A DNA stretch of 59,801 nucleotides from Streptomyces sp. sk2.1. Its GTDB lineage: Bacteria; Actinomycetota; Actinomycetes; Streptomycetales; Streptomycetaceae. This document shows, in pieces, positions 23,421-32,032 of this stretch; positions within the stretch are counted from its first letter, which is position 1; the number at the start of each line of letters is the position of its first letter. The stretch spans positions 1,997,581 through 2,057,381 of the forward strand of contig NZ_RDBO01000077.1 of assembly GCF_008120935.1 (NCBI RefSeq), given 5' to 3'. The notes under the pieces are model-generated. The model saw only the letters and a list, made by a program, of their open reading frames with translations, did no database searches and was not told the DNA's origin. The position numbers were made by a program, and so were the translations under genes.

Positions 23421-25520
23421 ATGACGAACTCAGCTGTTGTGCTCGCCGATGCCGCCGCCTACGCCGCCGCGGTCGAAGAGGCCGCGCAGGCCGCCGCCGC
23501 GTACTACGCCACCGGCGAGAGCACGCTCGACGACGACGCCTACGACCGGCTGGTGCGGGGGATCGCCGGGTACGAGCAGGAGCACCCGCAGGAGGTGCTG
23601 GCGAACTCGCCGACCGGCAAGGTGGCGGGCGGCGCCGCGACCGGGGACGTGCCGCACACGGTGCCGATGCTGTCCCTGGACAACGTCTTCTCGGCCGAGC
23701 AGTTCGTCACGTGGACGGCGTCGCTGGAGCGCCGGATAGGCCGCCCCGTCGCCGCCTGGAGCGTGGAGCCGAAGCTCGACGGACTGGCCGTCGCGGCGCG
23801 CTACCGGGCGGGCCGCCTGGAGCAGCTGATCACCCGGGGCGACGGCACCGCGGGCGAGGACGTGTCGCACGCGATCGGCACCGTGGTCGGCCTCCCCGGA
23901 GAGCTCGCCGAGCCGGTGACGATCGAGATGCGTGGCGAGATCCTCATGACGAACGAGCAGTTCGACCGGGCCAACACCGTGCGCACCGAGCACGGCGGCG
24001 CCCCCTTCGCCAATCCGAGGAACGGCGCGGCGGGCACCCTGCGCGCCAAGGACCGGGCGTACACGGTGGAGATGACGTTCTTCGCCTACGGGGCCCTGCC
24101 GCTGCCCGACTCCGGCGAGCTGACCGACACCCTCGCCGAACTCCCGCACAGCGAGGTCCTGGCGTACGTCGCCGGGCTCGGCGTGCACACCGCCGCGGAC
24201 ACGGACGTGGCCCCGCGCACGGTGACCACCGTCGAGGAGGTGCAGAGCCGGGTCGAGGAAGTCGCCGCCCTGCGCGCCTCGTTGCCGTTCGGCATCGACG
24301 GCATCGTGATCAAGGCCGATCTCGCCGCCGACCAGCGCGAGGCCGGTTCCGGGACCCGGGCGCCGCGCTGGGCCATCGCGTACAAGCTGCCCGCCGTCGA
24401 GAAGGTCACCCGGCTCCTCGGCGTCGAGTGGAACGTGGGCCGGACCGGCATCATCGCCCCGCGCGCCGTGCTGGAGCCGGTCGAGATCGACGGCTCGACC
24501 GTCAGCTACGCCACGCTGCACAACCCCGCCGACATCACCCGCCGCGACCTGCGCCTGGGCGACCGGGTGATGGTCTACAAGGCGGGCGACATCATCCCCC
24601 GGATCGAGGCGCCGGTCGCCCACCTGCGGACCGGCGACGAGAAGCCCATCGAGTTCCCCGAGGCCTGCCCGCAGTGCGGCTCCGAGATCGACACCAGCGA
24701 GCAGCGCTGGCGCTGTGTGCGGGGCCGCAGCTGCCGCCTGGTCGCCTCCGTCTCGTACGCGGCGGGCCGCGACCAGCTCGACATCGAGGGCCTCGGCGCG
24801 ACCCGTGTCGTCCAGCTCGTCGACGCCGGTCTGGTGACCGACTTCGCCGACCTCTTCACCCTCGAACGCGACCAGCTGCTCGGCCTGGAGCGGATGGGCG
24901 AGACCAGCACCGACAACCTCCTGGCCGCCATCGAGACGGCCCGGACCCAGCCGCTCTCCCGGGTCTTCTGCGCGCTGGGCGTACGCGGCACCGGCCGCTC
25001 CATGTCCCGGCGGATCGCCCGGTACTTCGCGGACATGGACCGGATCAGGACCGCGGACGAGGAGGAGCTCCAGCGGGTCGACGGGATCGGCAAGGAGAAG
25101 GCCACCGGTGTCGTCGCCGAGCTGGTGGAGCTGGCCCCGCTGATCGAGAAGCTGGTGGCCGCCGGGGTCAACATGACGGAACCCGGCGCGACGCCCCCGC
25201 CCGCGCCCGGCGAGGAGGGCGAACGGACGGCGGACGCCGCCGCGGACGGGGCGGGCGGCCTGCCGCTGGACGGCATGACCGTGGTGGTCACCGGGGCCAT
25301 GACCGGCGCGCTGGAGAAGCTCTCCCGCAACGAGATGAACGAGCTGATCGAGCGGGCGGGCGGCAAGTCCTCGTCCAGCGTCTCCAAGCGCACCACGCTC
25401 CTGGTCGCCGGGGAGAAGGCCGGGTCCAAGCGCACCAAGGCCGAGGACCTCGGCATCCGGATCGCCGCGCCGGACGAGTTCGCCGAACTGCTCGCCGGAT
25501 TCCTGCCGTCGGAGGTGTGA
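23421..25520 (+). CDS. ligA: NAD-dependent DNA ligase
   Basis: The product is 699 aa. It has the NAD-binding N-terminus (ANSPTGKVAGGAATGDVPHT, MLSLDNVFS), the adenylation lysine Lys118 in EPKLDGLAV, and RGDGTAGEDV, EMRGEILM and GIDGIVIK nucleotidyltransferase motifs. The OB domain is GVEWNVGRTGIIAPRAVLEP. The zinc finger has Cys416, Cys419, Cys432 and Cys438, followed by HhH repeats and a C-terminal BRCT domain (DGMTVVVTGAMTGALEKLSR). It seals nicks using NAD. The N-terminal region and the zinc finger (CVRGRSCRLV rather than CPAQ) diverge from the typical actinobacterial LigA, so it may be the second, accessory ligase many Streptomyces carry. ATG 23421 starts the protein; ATG 23412 is possible. 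Confidence 0.93.
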   Translation: MTNSAVVLADAAAYAAAVEEAAQAAAAYYATGESTLDDDAYDRLVRGIAGYEQEHPQEVLANSPTGKVAGGAATGDVPHTVPMLSLDNVFSAEQFVTWTASLERRIGRPVAAWSVEPKLDGLAVAARYRAGRLEQLITRGDGTAGEDVSHAIGTVVGLPGELAEPVTIEMRGEILMTNEQFDRANTVRTEHGGAPFANPRNGAAGTLRAKDRAYTVEMTFFAYGALPLPDSGELTDTLAELPHSEVLAYVAGLGVHTAADTDVAPRTVTTVEEVQSRVEEVAALRASLPFGIDGIVIKADLAADQREAGSGTRAPRWAIAYKLPAVEKVTRLLGVEWNVGRTGIIAPRAVLEPVEIDGSTVSYATLHNPADITRRDLRLGDRVMVYKAGDIIPRIEAPVAHLRTGDEKPIEFPEACPQCGSEIDTSEQRWRCVRGRSCRLVASVSYAAGRDQLDIEGLGATRVVQLVDAGLVTDFADLFTLERDQLLGLERMGETSTDNLLAAIETARTQPLSRVFCALGVRGTGRSMSRRIARYFADMDRIRTADEEELQRVDGIGKEKATGVVAELVELAPLIEKLVAAGVNMTEPGATPPPAPGEEGERTADAAADGAGGLPLDGMTVVVTGAMTGALEKLSRNEMNELIERAGGKSSSSVSKRTTLLVAGEKAGSKRTKAEDLGIRIAAPDEFAELLAGFLPSEV

Positions 25521-25521
25521 C

Positions 25522-25590
25522 GCACGGCGGGGACCCGGTGTGCCGCACGGCGGGGGCGTGGTGCGGCACACGGCGGGGGAGTGGTGCGCC
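25522..25590. repeat. 23-bp tandem repeat with an internal hairpin after ligA
   Basis: Units lie at 25522-25544, 25545-25567 and 25568-25590, each built on GCACGGCGGGG, with a partial fourth copy after it. Arms GTGTGCCGCAC (25538-25548) and GTGCGGCACAC (25561-25571) pair perfectly and could terminate ligA transcription. Confidence 0.65.
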
Positions 25591-25740
25591 GCACCGGGGC
25601 CGTGCTGCCCGAACCCTTTGATTTTGCCCGGGAGTGGCTTTCTTTGCCTCCCTATTGCATAGTGAGGGCTCGGCCATGCCTCGCTATCAGCGGGTCCATG
25701 GGTGGGTGAACGGCTGTGGTGACAGGCCGGAGGAGGGACG

Positions 25741-26559
25741 ATGCGTTCTCTGCACTACGGACGCCGGCCCGATCGGCCGGCCCGCTCCGAGTACCGGGGC
25801 GTCACCCGCGGCCTCGCCATCGATCTCGGCAGTTCCCGTACCCGGGCCTGGATGCCCGGGCACGGTGTCATCACCGACGCCCGCAGCGATTTCGGCACCG
25901 GCGCCGGGCACGGCCACCCGGTCCGGCGCGGCCGCATCGTCGACTTCGAGTCCTGCGGCCGGATGCTCGGCCGCATCGCCGACATGGCCCTGGGCGAGGA
26001 CCGCACGGGCGCCGTGATCGTCCTCAGCCATCCCGTCCTGGCCGGGGCCGGGCACCGAGCCGCGGCGAAGGAACTGGTCGCCGCGCTCGGACCGGTGGGC
26101 GTCATCGCGCTGGACAGCGCGCGGGCCGCCGCCGCGTACGCCGGACCGGGGGACGGAGGCCCGCTGCTCGTCGTCGACATCGGCGCCGAGCTCACCGAGG
26201 CGACCCTGCTCGTCGACGGCCGGGTCCGTGACGCCCGCCAGGCCGAATCGGGTCTGAGCGACCTCGCCCCGTCCCAGCCCGCCGCCCCCGTCGTCCGCAC
26301 CGTCCTGGACATGGTCACGGAGATGTGGAAGCAGGACCGGCACGGTGCCGTCCTGGGCGCCCTGCGCAGGGGCCCGTTGCTCACCGGCGGCGGCGCGGCC
26401 CGGCGCGACGTCACCGACGCGATAGCGGCCCGCCTCGGGGTGCCGGTGCGCCCCGCCGACGACCCGGCGACCACGGTCGTACGGGGCGCGGGAATGGTCC
26501 TCAGCTCCGTGCTCCGCCACGCGGGCGCGGTACCCGCCCTGCCCGGCCGACCGAGGTGA
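25741..26559 (+). CDS. Short MreB/Mbl-like actin homologue
   Basis: The product is 272 aa against about 340 for MreB. The actin-fold nucleotide motifs are phosphate-1 GLAIDLGSSRTRAWMPGHG (about residues 24-42), phosphate-2 LLVVDIGAELTEATLLVDG and the adenosine motif GPLLTGGGAARRDV. The 'RRGRIVDFESCGRML' stretch corresponds to MreB's conserved GxIxD region. Subdomain regions appear shortened relative to MreB. From memory, S. coelicolor has a third, shorter actin homologue besides MreB and Mbl and this resembles that type. A role in wall or spore-envelope organisation is inference. ATG 25741 follows GGAGGGACG. Its stop overlaps the next frame's GTG by 4 bp. Confidence 0.8.
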   Translation: MRSLHYGRRPDRPARSEYRGVTRGLAIDLGSSRTRAWMPGHGVITDARSDFGTGAGHGHPVRRGRIVDFESCGRMLGRIADMALGEDRTGAVIVLSHPVLAGAGHRAAAKELVAALGPVGVIALDSARAAAAYAGPGDGGPLLVVDIGAELTEATLLVDGRVRDARQAESGLSDLAPSQPAAPVVRTVLDMVTEMWKQDRHGAVLGALRRGPLLTGGGAARRDVTDAIAARLGVPVRPADDPATTVVRGAGMVLSSVLRHAGAVPALPGRPR

Positions 26560-27349
26560 CCCCCCTCCCGGGGCCGCCCCCGGGAAACGCGCACCCGGGG
26601 CCGCGTCCGGCGCACGCCGCCGCCCAGCCGCAGGACGACGCGCGCGGCGCACGGCGTGCACGGCCGTTCGCCGGGGCGCCGTCCCCGTACCCGACGCACC
26701 CGGACGGCACCGACGATGCGGCGGCCGGGCCGCGCACCGGCCGCCGCACCCCGGACGACACGCGCCGCACCCGGCCGGGCACCCCGGCCGGTGGCACCGT
26801 GCGGGCCGCCCGGCAGACGTTGGTCGCCCTGCTCCTCGCCGTCCTCGCCGTGGTCGGCGGCGCCCCCGCGTCCACGTTCCCCGCCCGGCCGTTCGCCGGG
26901 GCACCGCCCTCCGAGGCGCACTCGCCGGGCGGCCACCGCCCCACCCCGCACACCGACCGGACCACCCGCACGGGCATCGTCGGCGACACCCGCCGCACCC
27001 GCGCGGGCACCGCCCCCGACACCCGTCGGGGCCGCACCGCCACGGCGACCGACCACCACCGGCCCGCATCGACGACCGGCCCGGGGCCGGGGGGGCCGGC
27101 GCCGACCAGGCCCGCCCCCCGCACCATCTCCCGCCGCCGGGCTCCCACTTCACGCTGCCCGGCGCCTTCGCCGTCCGCGCGCCCGACCGGGCCCGCCCGC
27201 GGGCCCCCGAAACCGTTTCCCCCACCGTCGACCGCTTCCGCGCCGCCCTTCCGGGCGTGCGCGGACCTCCGAGGACGGCCGTGCACCGGCCACCGGTCCT
27301 GCCACCGGTCCCGTTCCACGCAACCGCCGTACCGTCCTCGCCGAGGTGA
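26556..27349 (+). pseudogene. Frameshifted gene for a Pro/Arg/Thr-rich secreted protein
   Basis: GTG 26556 overlaps the stop of the actin-like gene (GTGA). The frame has coding-like GC3 and includes a membrane or signal segment VRAARQTLVALLLAVLAVVG (from GTG 26799, an alternative start). Around the run of seven G at 27089-27095 coding character moves to another frame, giving ADQARPPHHLPPPGSHFTLP and ending ATAVPSSPR with a stop at 27347-27349. One extra G in the run would join both parts. The first frame as it stands runs on to 27383. An internal duplication is visible: ARPFAGAP followed later by DTRRTR occurs twice (DNA copies at 26661 and 26886). It could be a sequencing error, a real mutation or slippage. 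Function is unknown. Confidence 0.5.
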
Positions 27350-27379
27350 GGACGCGCGGCGTCCCCTCGGAGGAAACCC

Positions 27380-29782
27380 ATGACTCGCGCCACCACGGTG
27401 CGAGCGGTTCTGGCTGCGGCCGTCCTGCTCGTCTCCGTGTTCATCACGCTGACCATGTCACCCAGACTCGGCCTCGACCTTCAGGGCGGCACCAGAATGG
27501 TGCTCCAGGCCAAGGACTCGGACACCGCGAAGGCGGACCGGGAGAGCACCGAGCACACCCTCGAAGTACTGCGCCGGCGCATCGACTCGCTCGGTGTCAC
27601 CGAACCCACCCTGACCCGCTCCGGCGAGGACCGGATCATCGTCGAACTCCCCGACGTCCAGGACCCGCGCAAGGCCGCCGAGGTCATCGGGAAAACCGCA
27701 CAGCTCAGCTTCCACGCAGTCCAGGGGCCGGGCACCCCGGACGAACCGAAGCCCGGCGACAAGGACGCGCAGGACGGGAAGAAGCCCGGCGACAAGGACG
27801 GGCAGGACGGGAAGAAGCCCGGCGACAAGAGCACGCAGGACGGGAAGAAGTCCGACGGCGGGCTGACGCTTCCCGACGAGCAGGGCCGCCCCCTCGCCCT
27901 CGGCCCGTCCAGGCTCTCCGGCGCGGGCGTCAAGGACGCCACCGCCGCGTTCGACGGCCAGCAGGGCGCCGGGTGGACCGTGTCCCTCGACTTCCACAAG
28001 AAGGCGGGCCGGGACTGGACCGAGCTGACGGGCGAAGCCGCCTGCCACCCGGCCCAGGACGACCGCCGCCGTGTCGCCATCGTCCTCGACGAGCGGATCA
28101 TCTCCTCCCCGCAGGTCTCCCCGTCGGTCGGCTGCGGGGTCGGCCTGCCGTCCGGATCCACCCAGATCACCGGCTCCTTCAGCGCGGACGAGGCCAGGGA
28201 ACTGGCCCTGCTCATCAAGGGCGGCGCCCTGCCGCTGCCCGTCGAGATCGTCGAGCAGCGGACCGTGGGACCGACGCTCGGTGCCGCCGCCATCGACGCC
28301 AGCGCCCGCGCCGCCCTCATCGGAGCCGCGGCCACCGCGCTCTTCATCACCATCGTCTACCGGCTCTTCGGCGCGCTCGCGGCCGCCGCACTCGCCGCCT
28401 ACGGGCTGATCTCCTACGCGGCCCTGGTCGGCCTCGGAGTCACCCTCACCCTGCCCGGCCTCGCCGGATTCGTCCTGGCCATCGGGATGGCGGTCGACGC
28501 CAACGTGCTGGTCTTCGAACGGGCCAGGGAGGAACACGCACAACATCCCGGCCGGACCCTGCGCTCCTCGCTGACCGCCGGGTTCCGCAATGCCTGGAGC
28601 GCCGTCGCGGACTCCAACGTGACGACACTGATCGCGGCCGGACTGCTGTTCTTCCTCGGCTCGGGACCGGTGAAGGGCTTCGGGGTCACGCTCGCCATCG
28701 GCGTCATCGCCTCGATGTTCTCCGCGCTCGTCATCGCCCGCGCGCTCACCGAGATCGCCGCGCGCTCCCGCTTCGTCAACGACTACCGGGGCGTCAACGG
28801 CATCGCCACCCCCGGCCGGGTGCGCACCTGGCTGAGCCGCCGCGATTTCCGGCCGATGCGGTACCCGCGCCGCTGGCTGCTGGTCTCCACCGCGCTGGTC
28901 GCCGTCGCCGTCCTCGGCATCGTCGTGCGCGGCGTCAACCTGGGCGTCGAGTTCACCGGCGGCCGGCTCGTCGAGTACTCGACCAGCAAGCCCGTCGACG
29001 TGGAGCGGGCCCGCACCGTCCTGGCCGACGCGGGCTTCGGCGACGCCGAGGTCACCACGGCGGGCGCGGGCGACCTCTCCGTACGGACCGGAAAGATCGA
29101 CAACGACCAGGAACACGCCCTGCGTTCCGCGCTCGCGGCGGAGGGCGGCGAGACCACCAAGGTCCGCGACGAACTCATCGGCCCCAGCCTCGGCGACGAA
29201 CTGCGGCGCAACGCCCTGATCGCGCTCGGCATCGCCGTCCTGGTGCAACTGGCGTACCTGGCGGTCCGGTTCCGCTGGACGTTCGCGGTGGGCTCGGTGG
29301 TGGCGCTCGTCCACGACGTCATCATCCTGGTCGGCGCCTTCGCCTGGCTCGGCCGCACCGTCGACGGGATCTTCCTGGCCGCGCTCCTCACCGTGATCGG
29401 GTACTCCGTCAACGACTCGGTGGTGGTCTTCGACCGGGTCCGGGAGCTGTGGGCGAAGGCCCGGCGGGTGCCCGTCGCCACGATCGCCGACCGGGCGATC
29501 CTCCAGACCGTCCCCAGAACGGTCAACACCGGAATGGGCGCGCTCTTCATCCTCGTCGCGCTCGCGGTCCTCGGCGGCGACTCCCTCGCGGACTTCGCGC
29601 TCGCCCTGCTGATCGGCATCTGCGTCGGTACGTACTCCTCGGTGCTGACCGCCGTACCGGCCGCGCTCGTCCTGGAGCGGAGCAGCAAGGCCCCGCCGCC
29701 CGCCCGGAAGCGGTCGCCGGGCCGCAAGTCCGGCACGGGCCGGGCCCGCCGGGACCCGCTGGACAACGGAGCACGGGTGTAG
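27380..29782 (+). CDS. secDF: Fused protein-export membrane protein SecDF
   Basis: The product is 800 aa joining SecD and SecF. The N-terminal TM (about 8-27) is followed by the SecD D1 motif GLDLQGGTRMVL (33-44), then the large external P1 domain holding a Lys/Asp-rich linker repeat. The SecD membrane block includes FVLAIGMAVDANVLVFERAR. The SecF half begins near residue 490 with its external loop VNLGVEFTGGRLVEYST and membrane motif IGYSVNDSVVVFDRVREL. SecDF uses the proton gradient to pull exported proteins out of SecYEG. Start ATG 27380 has a near-perfect GGAGGAA. This is a fused form; streptomycetes usually also carry separate secD and secF, so it is probably the accessory copy. A cluster of hairpins follows. 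Confidence 0.93.
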   Translation: MTRATTVRAVLAAAVLLVSVFITLTMSPRLGLDLQGGTRMVLQAKDSDTAKADRESTEHTLEVLRRRIDSLGVTEPTLTRSGEDRIIVELPDVQDPRKAAEVIGKTAQLSFHAVQGPGTPDEPKPGDKDAQDGKKPGDKDGQDGKKPGDKSTQDGKKSDGGLTLPDEQGRPLALGPSRLSGAGVKDATAAFDGQQGAGWTVSLDFHKKAGRDWTELTGEAACHPAQDDRRRVAIVLDERIISSPQVSPSVGCGVGLPSGSTQITGSFSADEARELALLIKGGALPLPVEIVEQRTVGPTLGAAAIDASARAALIGAAATALFITIVYRLFGALAAAALAAYGLISYAALVGLGVTLTLPGLAGFVLAIGMAVDANVLVFERAREEHAQHPGRTLRSSLTAGFRNAWSAVADSNVTTLIAAGLLFFLGSGPVKGFGVTLAIGVIASMFSALVIARALTEIAARSRFVNDYRGVNGIATPGRVRTWLSRRDFRPMRYPRRWLLVSTALVAVAVLGIVVRGVNLGVEFTGGRLVEYSTSKPVDVERARTVLADAGFGDAEVTTAGAGDLSVRTGKIDNDQEHALRSALAAEGGETTKVRDELIGPSLGDELRRNALIALGIAVLVQLAYLAVRFRWTFAVGSVVALVHDVIILVGAFAWLGRTVDGIFLAALLTVIGYSVNDSVVVFDRVRELWAKARRVPVATIADRAILQTVPRTVNTGMGALFILVALAVLGGDSLADFALALLIGICVGTYSSVLTAVPAALVLERSSKAPPPARKRSPGRKSGTGRARRDPLDNGARV
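27749..27847 (+). repeat. 33-bp coding repeat (3 copies) inside secDF
   Basis: Three in-frame units encode KPGDKDAQDGK, KPGDKDGQDGK and KPGDKSTQDGK (residues about 124-156), placed in the external SecD loop. It is a charged low-complexity linker whose copy number could vary between strains. Confidence 0.85.
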
Positions 29783-29787
29783 GGCCT

Positions 29788-29819
29788 CCGCCCGGTCCGG
29801 ACCGGTCCGGACCGGGCGG
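29788..29819. terminator. Hairpin 1 of 4 after secDF
   Basis: Perfect 32-bp palindrome without a loop; each half is CCGCCCGGTCCGGACC or its complement. It starts 5 bp after the secDF stop. Confidence 0.75.
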
Positions 29820-29821
29820 GA

Positions 29822-29855
29822 GGTGCCGGTCACCGACTGACCGGTGACCGGCACC
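29822..29855. terminator. Hairpin 2 of 4
   Basis: Perfect 14-bp arms GGTGCCGGTCACCG / CGGTGACCGGCACC, 6-nt loop. Confidence 0.75.
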
Positions 29856-29860
29856 GTTGG

Positions 29861-29898
29861 GCGTGTGCCCGGCCGTCGTCCCCCGGCCGGGCACACGC
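29861..29898. terminator. Hairpin 3 of 4
   Basis: Perfect 15-bp arms GCGTGTGCCCGGCCG / CGGCCGGGCACACGC, 8-nt loop. Confidence 0.75.
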
Positions 29899-29908
29899 AC
29901 ACGTACCT

Positions 29909-29950
29909 GCTCGCCGCCGGGGCCCGCAGAAAGGGGCCCCGGCGGCGAGC
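29909..29950. terminator. Hairpin 4 of 4
   Basis: Perfect 17-bp arms GCTCGCCGCCGGGGCCC and complement, 8-nt loop GCAGAAAG. It is the nearest to the convergent operon ending at 30033, so it may terminate that transcript. Confidence 0.75.
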
Positions 29951-30032
29951 CGCACGTTCATGTCCCGGCCGTTCCCTCGGCGGACCGCTCGATCCCGCCC
30001 CGCCGCCGATCCGGGAACCCGAACGCGGACCC

Positions 30033-30467
30033 CTACGCGACCCAGCAGTAGACACCCTGGCCCCGGCGCCGGGCGCCGCCGACGAGGTCGGCCAGATCAC
30101 CCAGGATCGCCTCGGCGACCTCCACGTCGATGGTCTCGCCGTCCTCCGCGCGCCGTGCGACCCACCCGGCGGCGACGGTCCGCAACCCGGACGGTCCGGC
30201 CCCGGCGAGCGCGGCGGACAGCCGGGGCGGGAGCGCGAGGACGACGCACCCGCCGTCGTCCGGGCCGGCGACGACACGGGGCCCGTCGGCCTCGACGAGC
30301 TCCTCGAAGCTTCCACCGGTGAGCAGGCACTCCCACTCGATCACGGCCTCCTCGGGGTCGAAGTTGCCGAAGGAGAGCGACTCGAACGCGCGTCGCGGCC
30401 CGGTCGGAAGGACCAGGGCCGCCGACGCGTCGTCCGGCGCCACGAAGAACTCCACGATGATGCTCAC
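30033..30467 (-). CDS. Unknown protein, last gene of the metallophore-type operon
   Basis: The product is 144 aa. Start GTG 30467 overlaps the stop of the ABC ATPase gene (GTGA), so it is translationally coupled. N-terminal MSIIVEFFVAPDDASAALVL, a central acidic region EEAVIEWECLLTGGSFEELV, then VVLALPPRLSAALAGAG and VAEAILGDLADLV, ending QGVYCWVA. It has no signal peptide or membrane helix. I do not recognise the family; similar proteins of this length are common as 'hypothetical' in Streptomyces. Position suggests a cytoplasmic accessory to uptake, but it may simply be a passenger gene. Confidence 0.75.
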   Translation of the reverse strand: MSIIVEFFVAPDDASAALVLPTGPRRAFESLSFGNFDPEEAVIEWECLLTGGSFEELVEADGPRVVAGPDDGGCVVLALPPRLSAALAGAGPSGLRTVAAGWVARRAEDGETIDVEVAEAILGDLADLVGGARRRGQGVYCWVA

Positions 30468-32032
30468 CCGGGCATCATGCCCGCCCGCCCATGACCGTGA
30501 TCGCCGAGGTGGGTGCCCTGCCCCGCGGCTTCTTCCATCAGCCGGGCGGTGAACGGGTGCCGCGGAGCCGAGGAGAGCCGGTGGACGGGCCCCTCCTCGA
30601 CGAGGGCGCCCGCCTCCAGCACGGCGACCCGGGTGGCCGACGCGGCCACGGCCGGGTCGTGGGTGATCAGGACCAGGGACAGCTCCCCCCGGTCGCGCAC
30701 CAGCCCGGCGAGCGTGCCGAGGATGTCCCGCCGGGTGACCGTGTCGAGGCCGGAGGTGATCTCGTCGCAGATCAGCACCCGGGGCCGGGCCAGCAGGGCA
30801 CGGGCCAGCGCGGCGCGCTGGAGCTCGCCGCCGGAGAGCCCGCCGGGGCGGCGGCGTACGAGGTCCTCGCCCAGACCGAGGCCGGTGAGAGCGGCGAGCG
30901 CCTCGGCCAGCGCGTCCGGCTCGGCCGCCCCGCGCAGCCGTACCGCCGTCCGGGCGACCTGCCGGAGGACCGGGCGGTGTTCGTCGAACGCGGCCCCGGC
31001 GTCCTGGAAGACGTACTGGACGGCGGCGAGTTGCCGACGCGTGCGGTCCCGCAGGCTGCGCGGGAGCGGGACGCCGTCGAGGAGGATGTCGGCGTCGTGG
31101 TTCCGGTGCAGGCCGGCCAGACAGCGGGCCAGGGTGGTCTTTCCGCTGCCCGAGCGGCCGACGACGGCCAGGCATTCACCGGCGCGGAGGGCGAGTCCGG
31201 GCACGCGGAGCACCGCCGTCCGGCCGTGCCGGGCGGTGAGGGGCCCGGTTCGGAGGACCACCTCGCCCCCGGACGCCGGCCCGATGCGGGCGGCGCCGGA
31301 TCCGGACGACAGGAGTTCGGCCGTCCAGGGGTGCCGCGGCGCGCGCCACAGGCGCTCGGCCGGCCCGCACTCCACCACGCGCCCGTCGCGCATGACCACG
31401 ACCTCGTCGGCGAGAGTACGTACGACGTCCAGGTCGTGGCTGAGCAGGACGACGGCGATCCCCTCCCGGGCCACGGCGGCGAGCCGCTCGACGATGCCCC
31501 GCTTCGTCAGCGGGTCCTGGCCCGTGGTCGGTTCGTCGGCCACCACCACCTCGGCACCGAGCAGCAGCGCCTGCGCGAGGACGACGCGTTGCTGCTGCCC
31601 GCCCGACAGCTGATGGGGGTGGCGCCGCAGCATCGCCCCGGGGTCGGGGAGCCGGACCGACGACAGGGCCCGCAGCACACGCTCGTGGACGGCGGCCCGG
31701 CGGGCCCGGTACGGCAGGTGCCGCACCTGCGCACGGGCGATGTCCCGCAGCAGGGCGCCGACGCGGCGCGCGGGATTGAGCACGGCGCCGGGGTGCTGGG
31801 GGACGTACCCGATCGGCCCGTCGGGCACGTGCACGTCGCCGGACACGCGGGCACCGGCCGGGTATTCGCCGAGCAGCGCGCGGCCCGTGGTCGTCTTGCC
31901 GCTGCCGGACGCGCCCACGACGGCCGTGATCCTGCCGGGGAGCACCCGGAGGGAGACCCCGTCGACGATCGCCCGGCCGCCGACCTCCACGCGCAGGTTC
32001 CTGATCTCCGCGACCGCGTTCACGGCGTTCAA
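30464..32032 (-). CDS. ABC importer ATPase with two fused ATPase domains (Dpp/Opp/Nik type)
   Basis: The product is 522 aa. The first domain has Walker A GASGSGKTT, signature LSGGQQQRVVLAQAL and Walker B EVVVADEPTTG. The second has Walker A GRSGSGKTT, signature LSGGELQRAALARAL and Walker B VLICDEITSGLD. This is the DppD-DppF pair in one chain, energising the two permeases encoded just upstream. Start TTG 32032 (GAGGAA 6-7 nt before it, overlapping the permease stop) is preferred; GTG 32023 is an alternative. It is coupled at both ends by 4-bp overlaps. Peptide/nickel-family importers also take up metal-metallophore complexes, which fits the biosynthetic genes in the operon. Confidence 0.92.
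   Translation of the reverse strand: MNAVNAVAEIRNLRVEVGGRAIVDGVSLRVLPGRITAVVGASGSGKTTTGRALLGEYPAGARVSGDVHVPDGPIGYVPQHPGAVLNPARRVGALLRDIARAQVRHLPYRARRAAVHERVLRALSSVRLPDPGAMLRRHPHQLSGGQQQRVVLAQALLLGAEVVVADEPTTGQDPLTKRGIVERLAAVAREGIAVVLLSHDLDVVRTLADEVVVMRDGRVVECGPAERLWRAPRHPWTAELLSSGSGAARIGPASGGEVVLRTGPLTARHGRTAVLRVPGLALRAGECLAVVGRSGSGKTTLARCLAGLHRNHDADILLDGVPLPRSLRDRTRRQLAAVQYVFQDAGAAFDEHRPVLRQVARTAVRLRGAAEPDALAEALAALTGLGLGEDLVRRRPGGLSGGELQRAALARALLARPRVLICDEITSGLDTVTRRDILGTLAGLVRDRGELSLVLITHDPAVAASATRVAVLEAGALVEEGPVHRLSSAPRHPFTARLMEEAAGQGTHLGDHGHGRAGMMPG

Noticed and set aside
21252..25520. A single 1422-codon open frame on the plus strand
   Set aside because: Only the part from 23421 is a real protein (LigA). 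The upstream part is an out-of-frame Arg/Pro-rich shadow of the phosphodiesterase gene, open only because stops are rare at this GC.
27458..30316. Long minus-strand frame opposite secDF
   Set aside because: Antisense shadow of a recognisable membrane protein and of the hairpin cluster; no domains.
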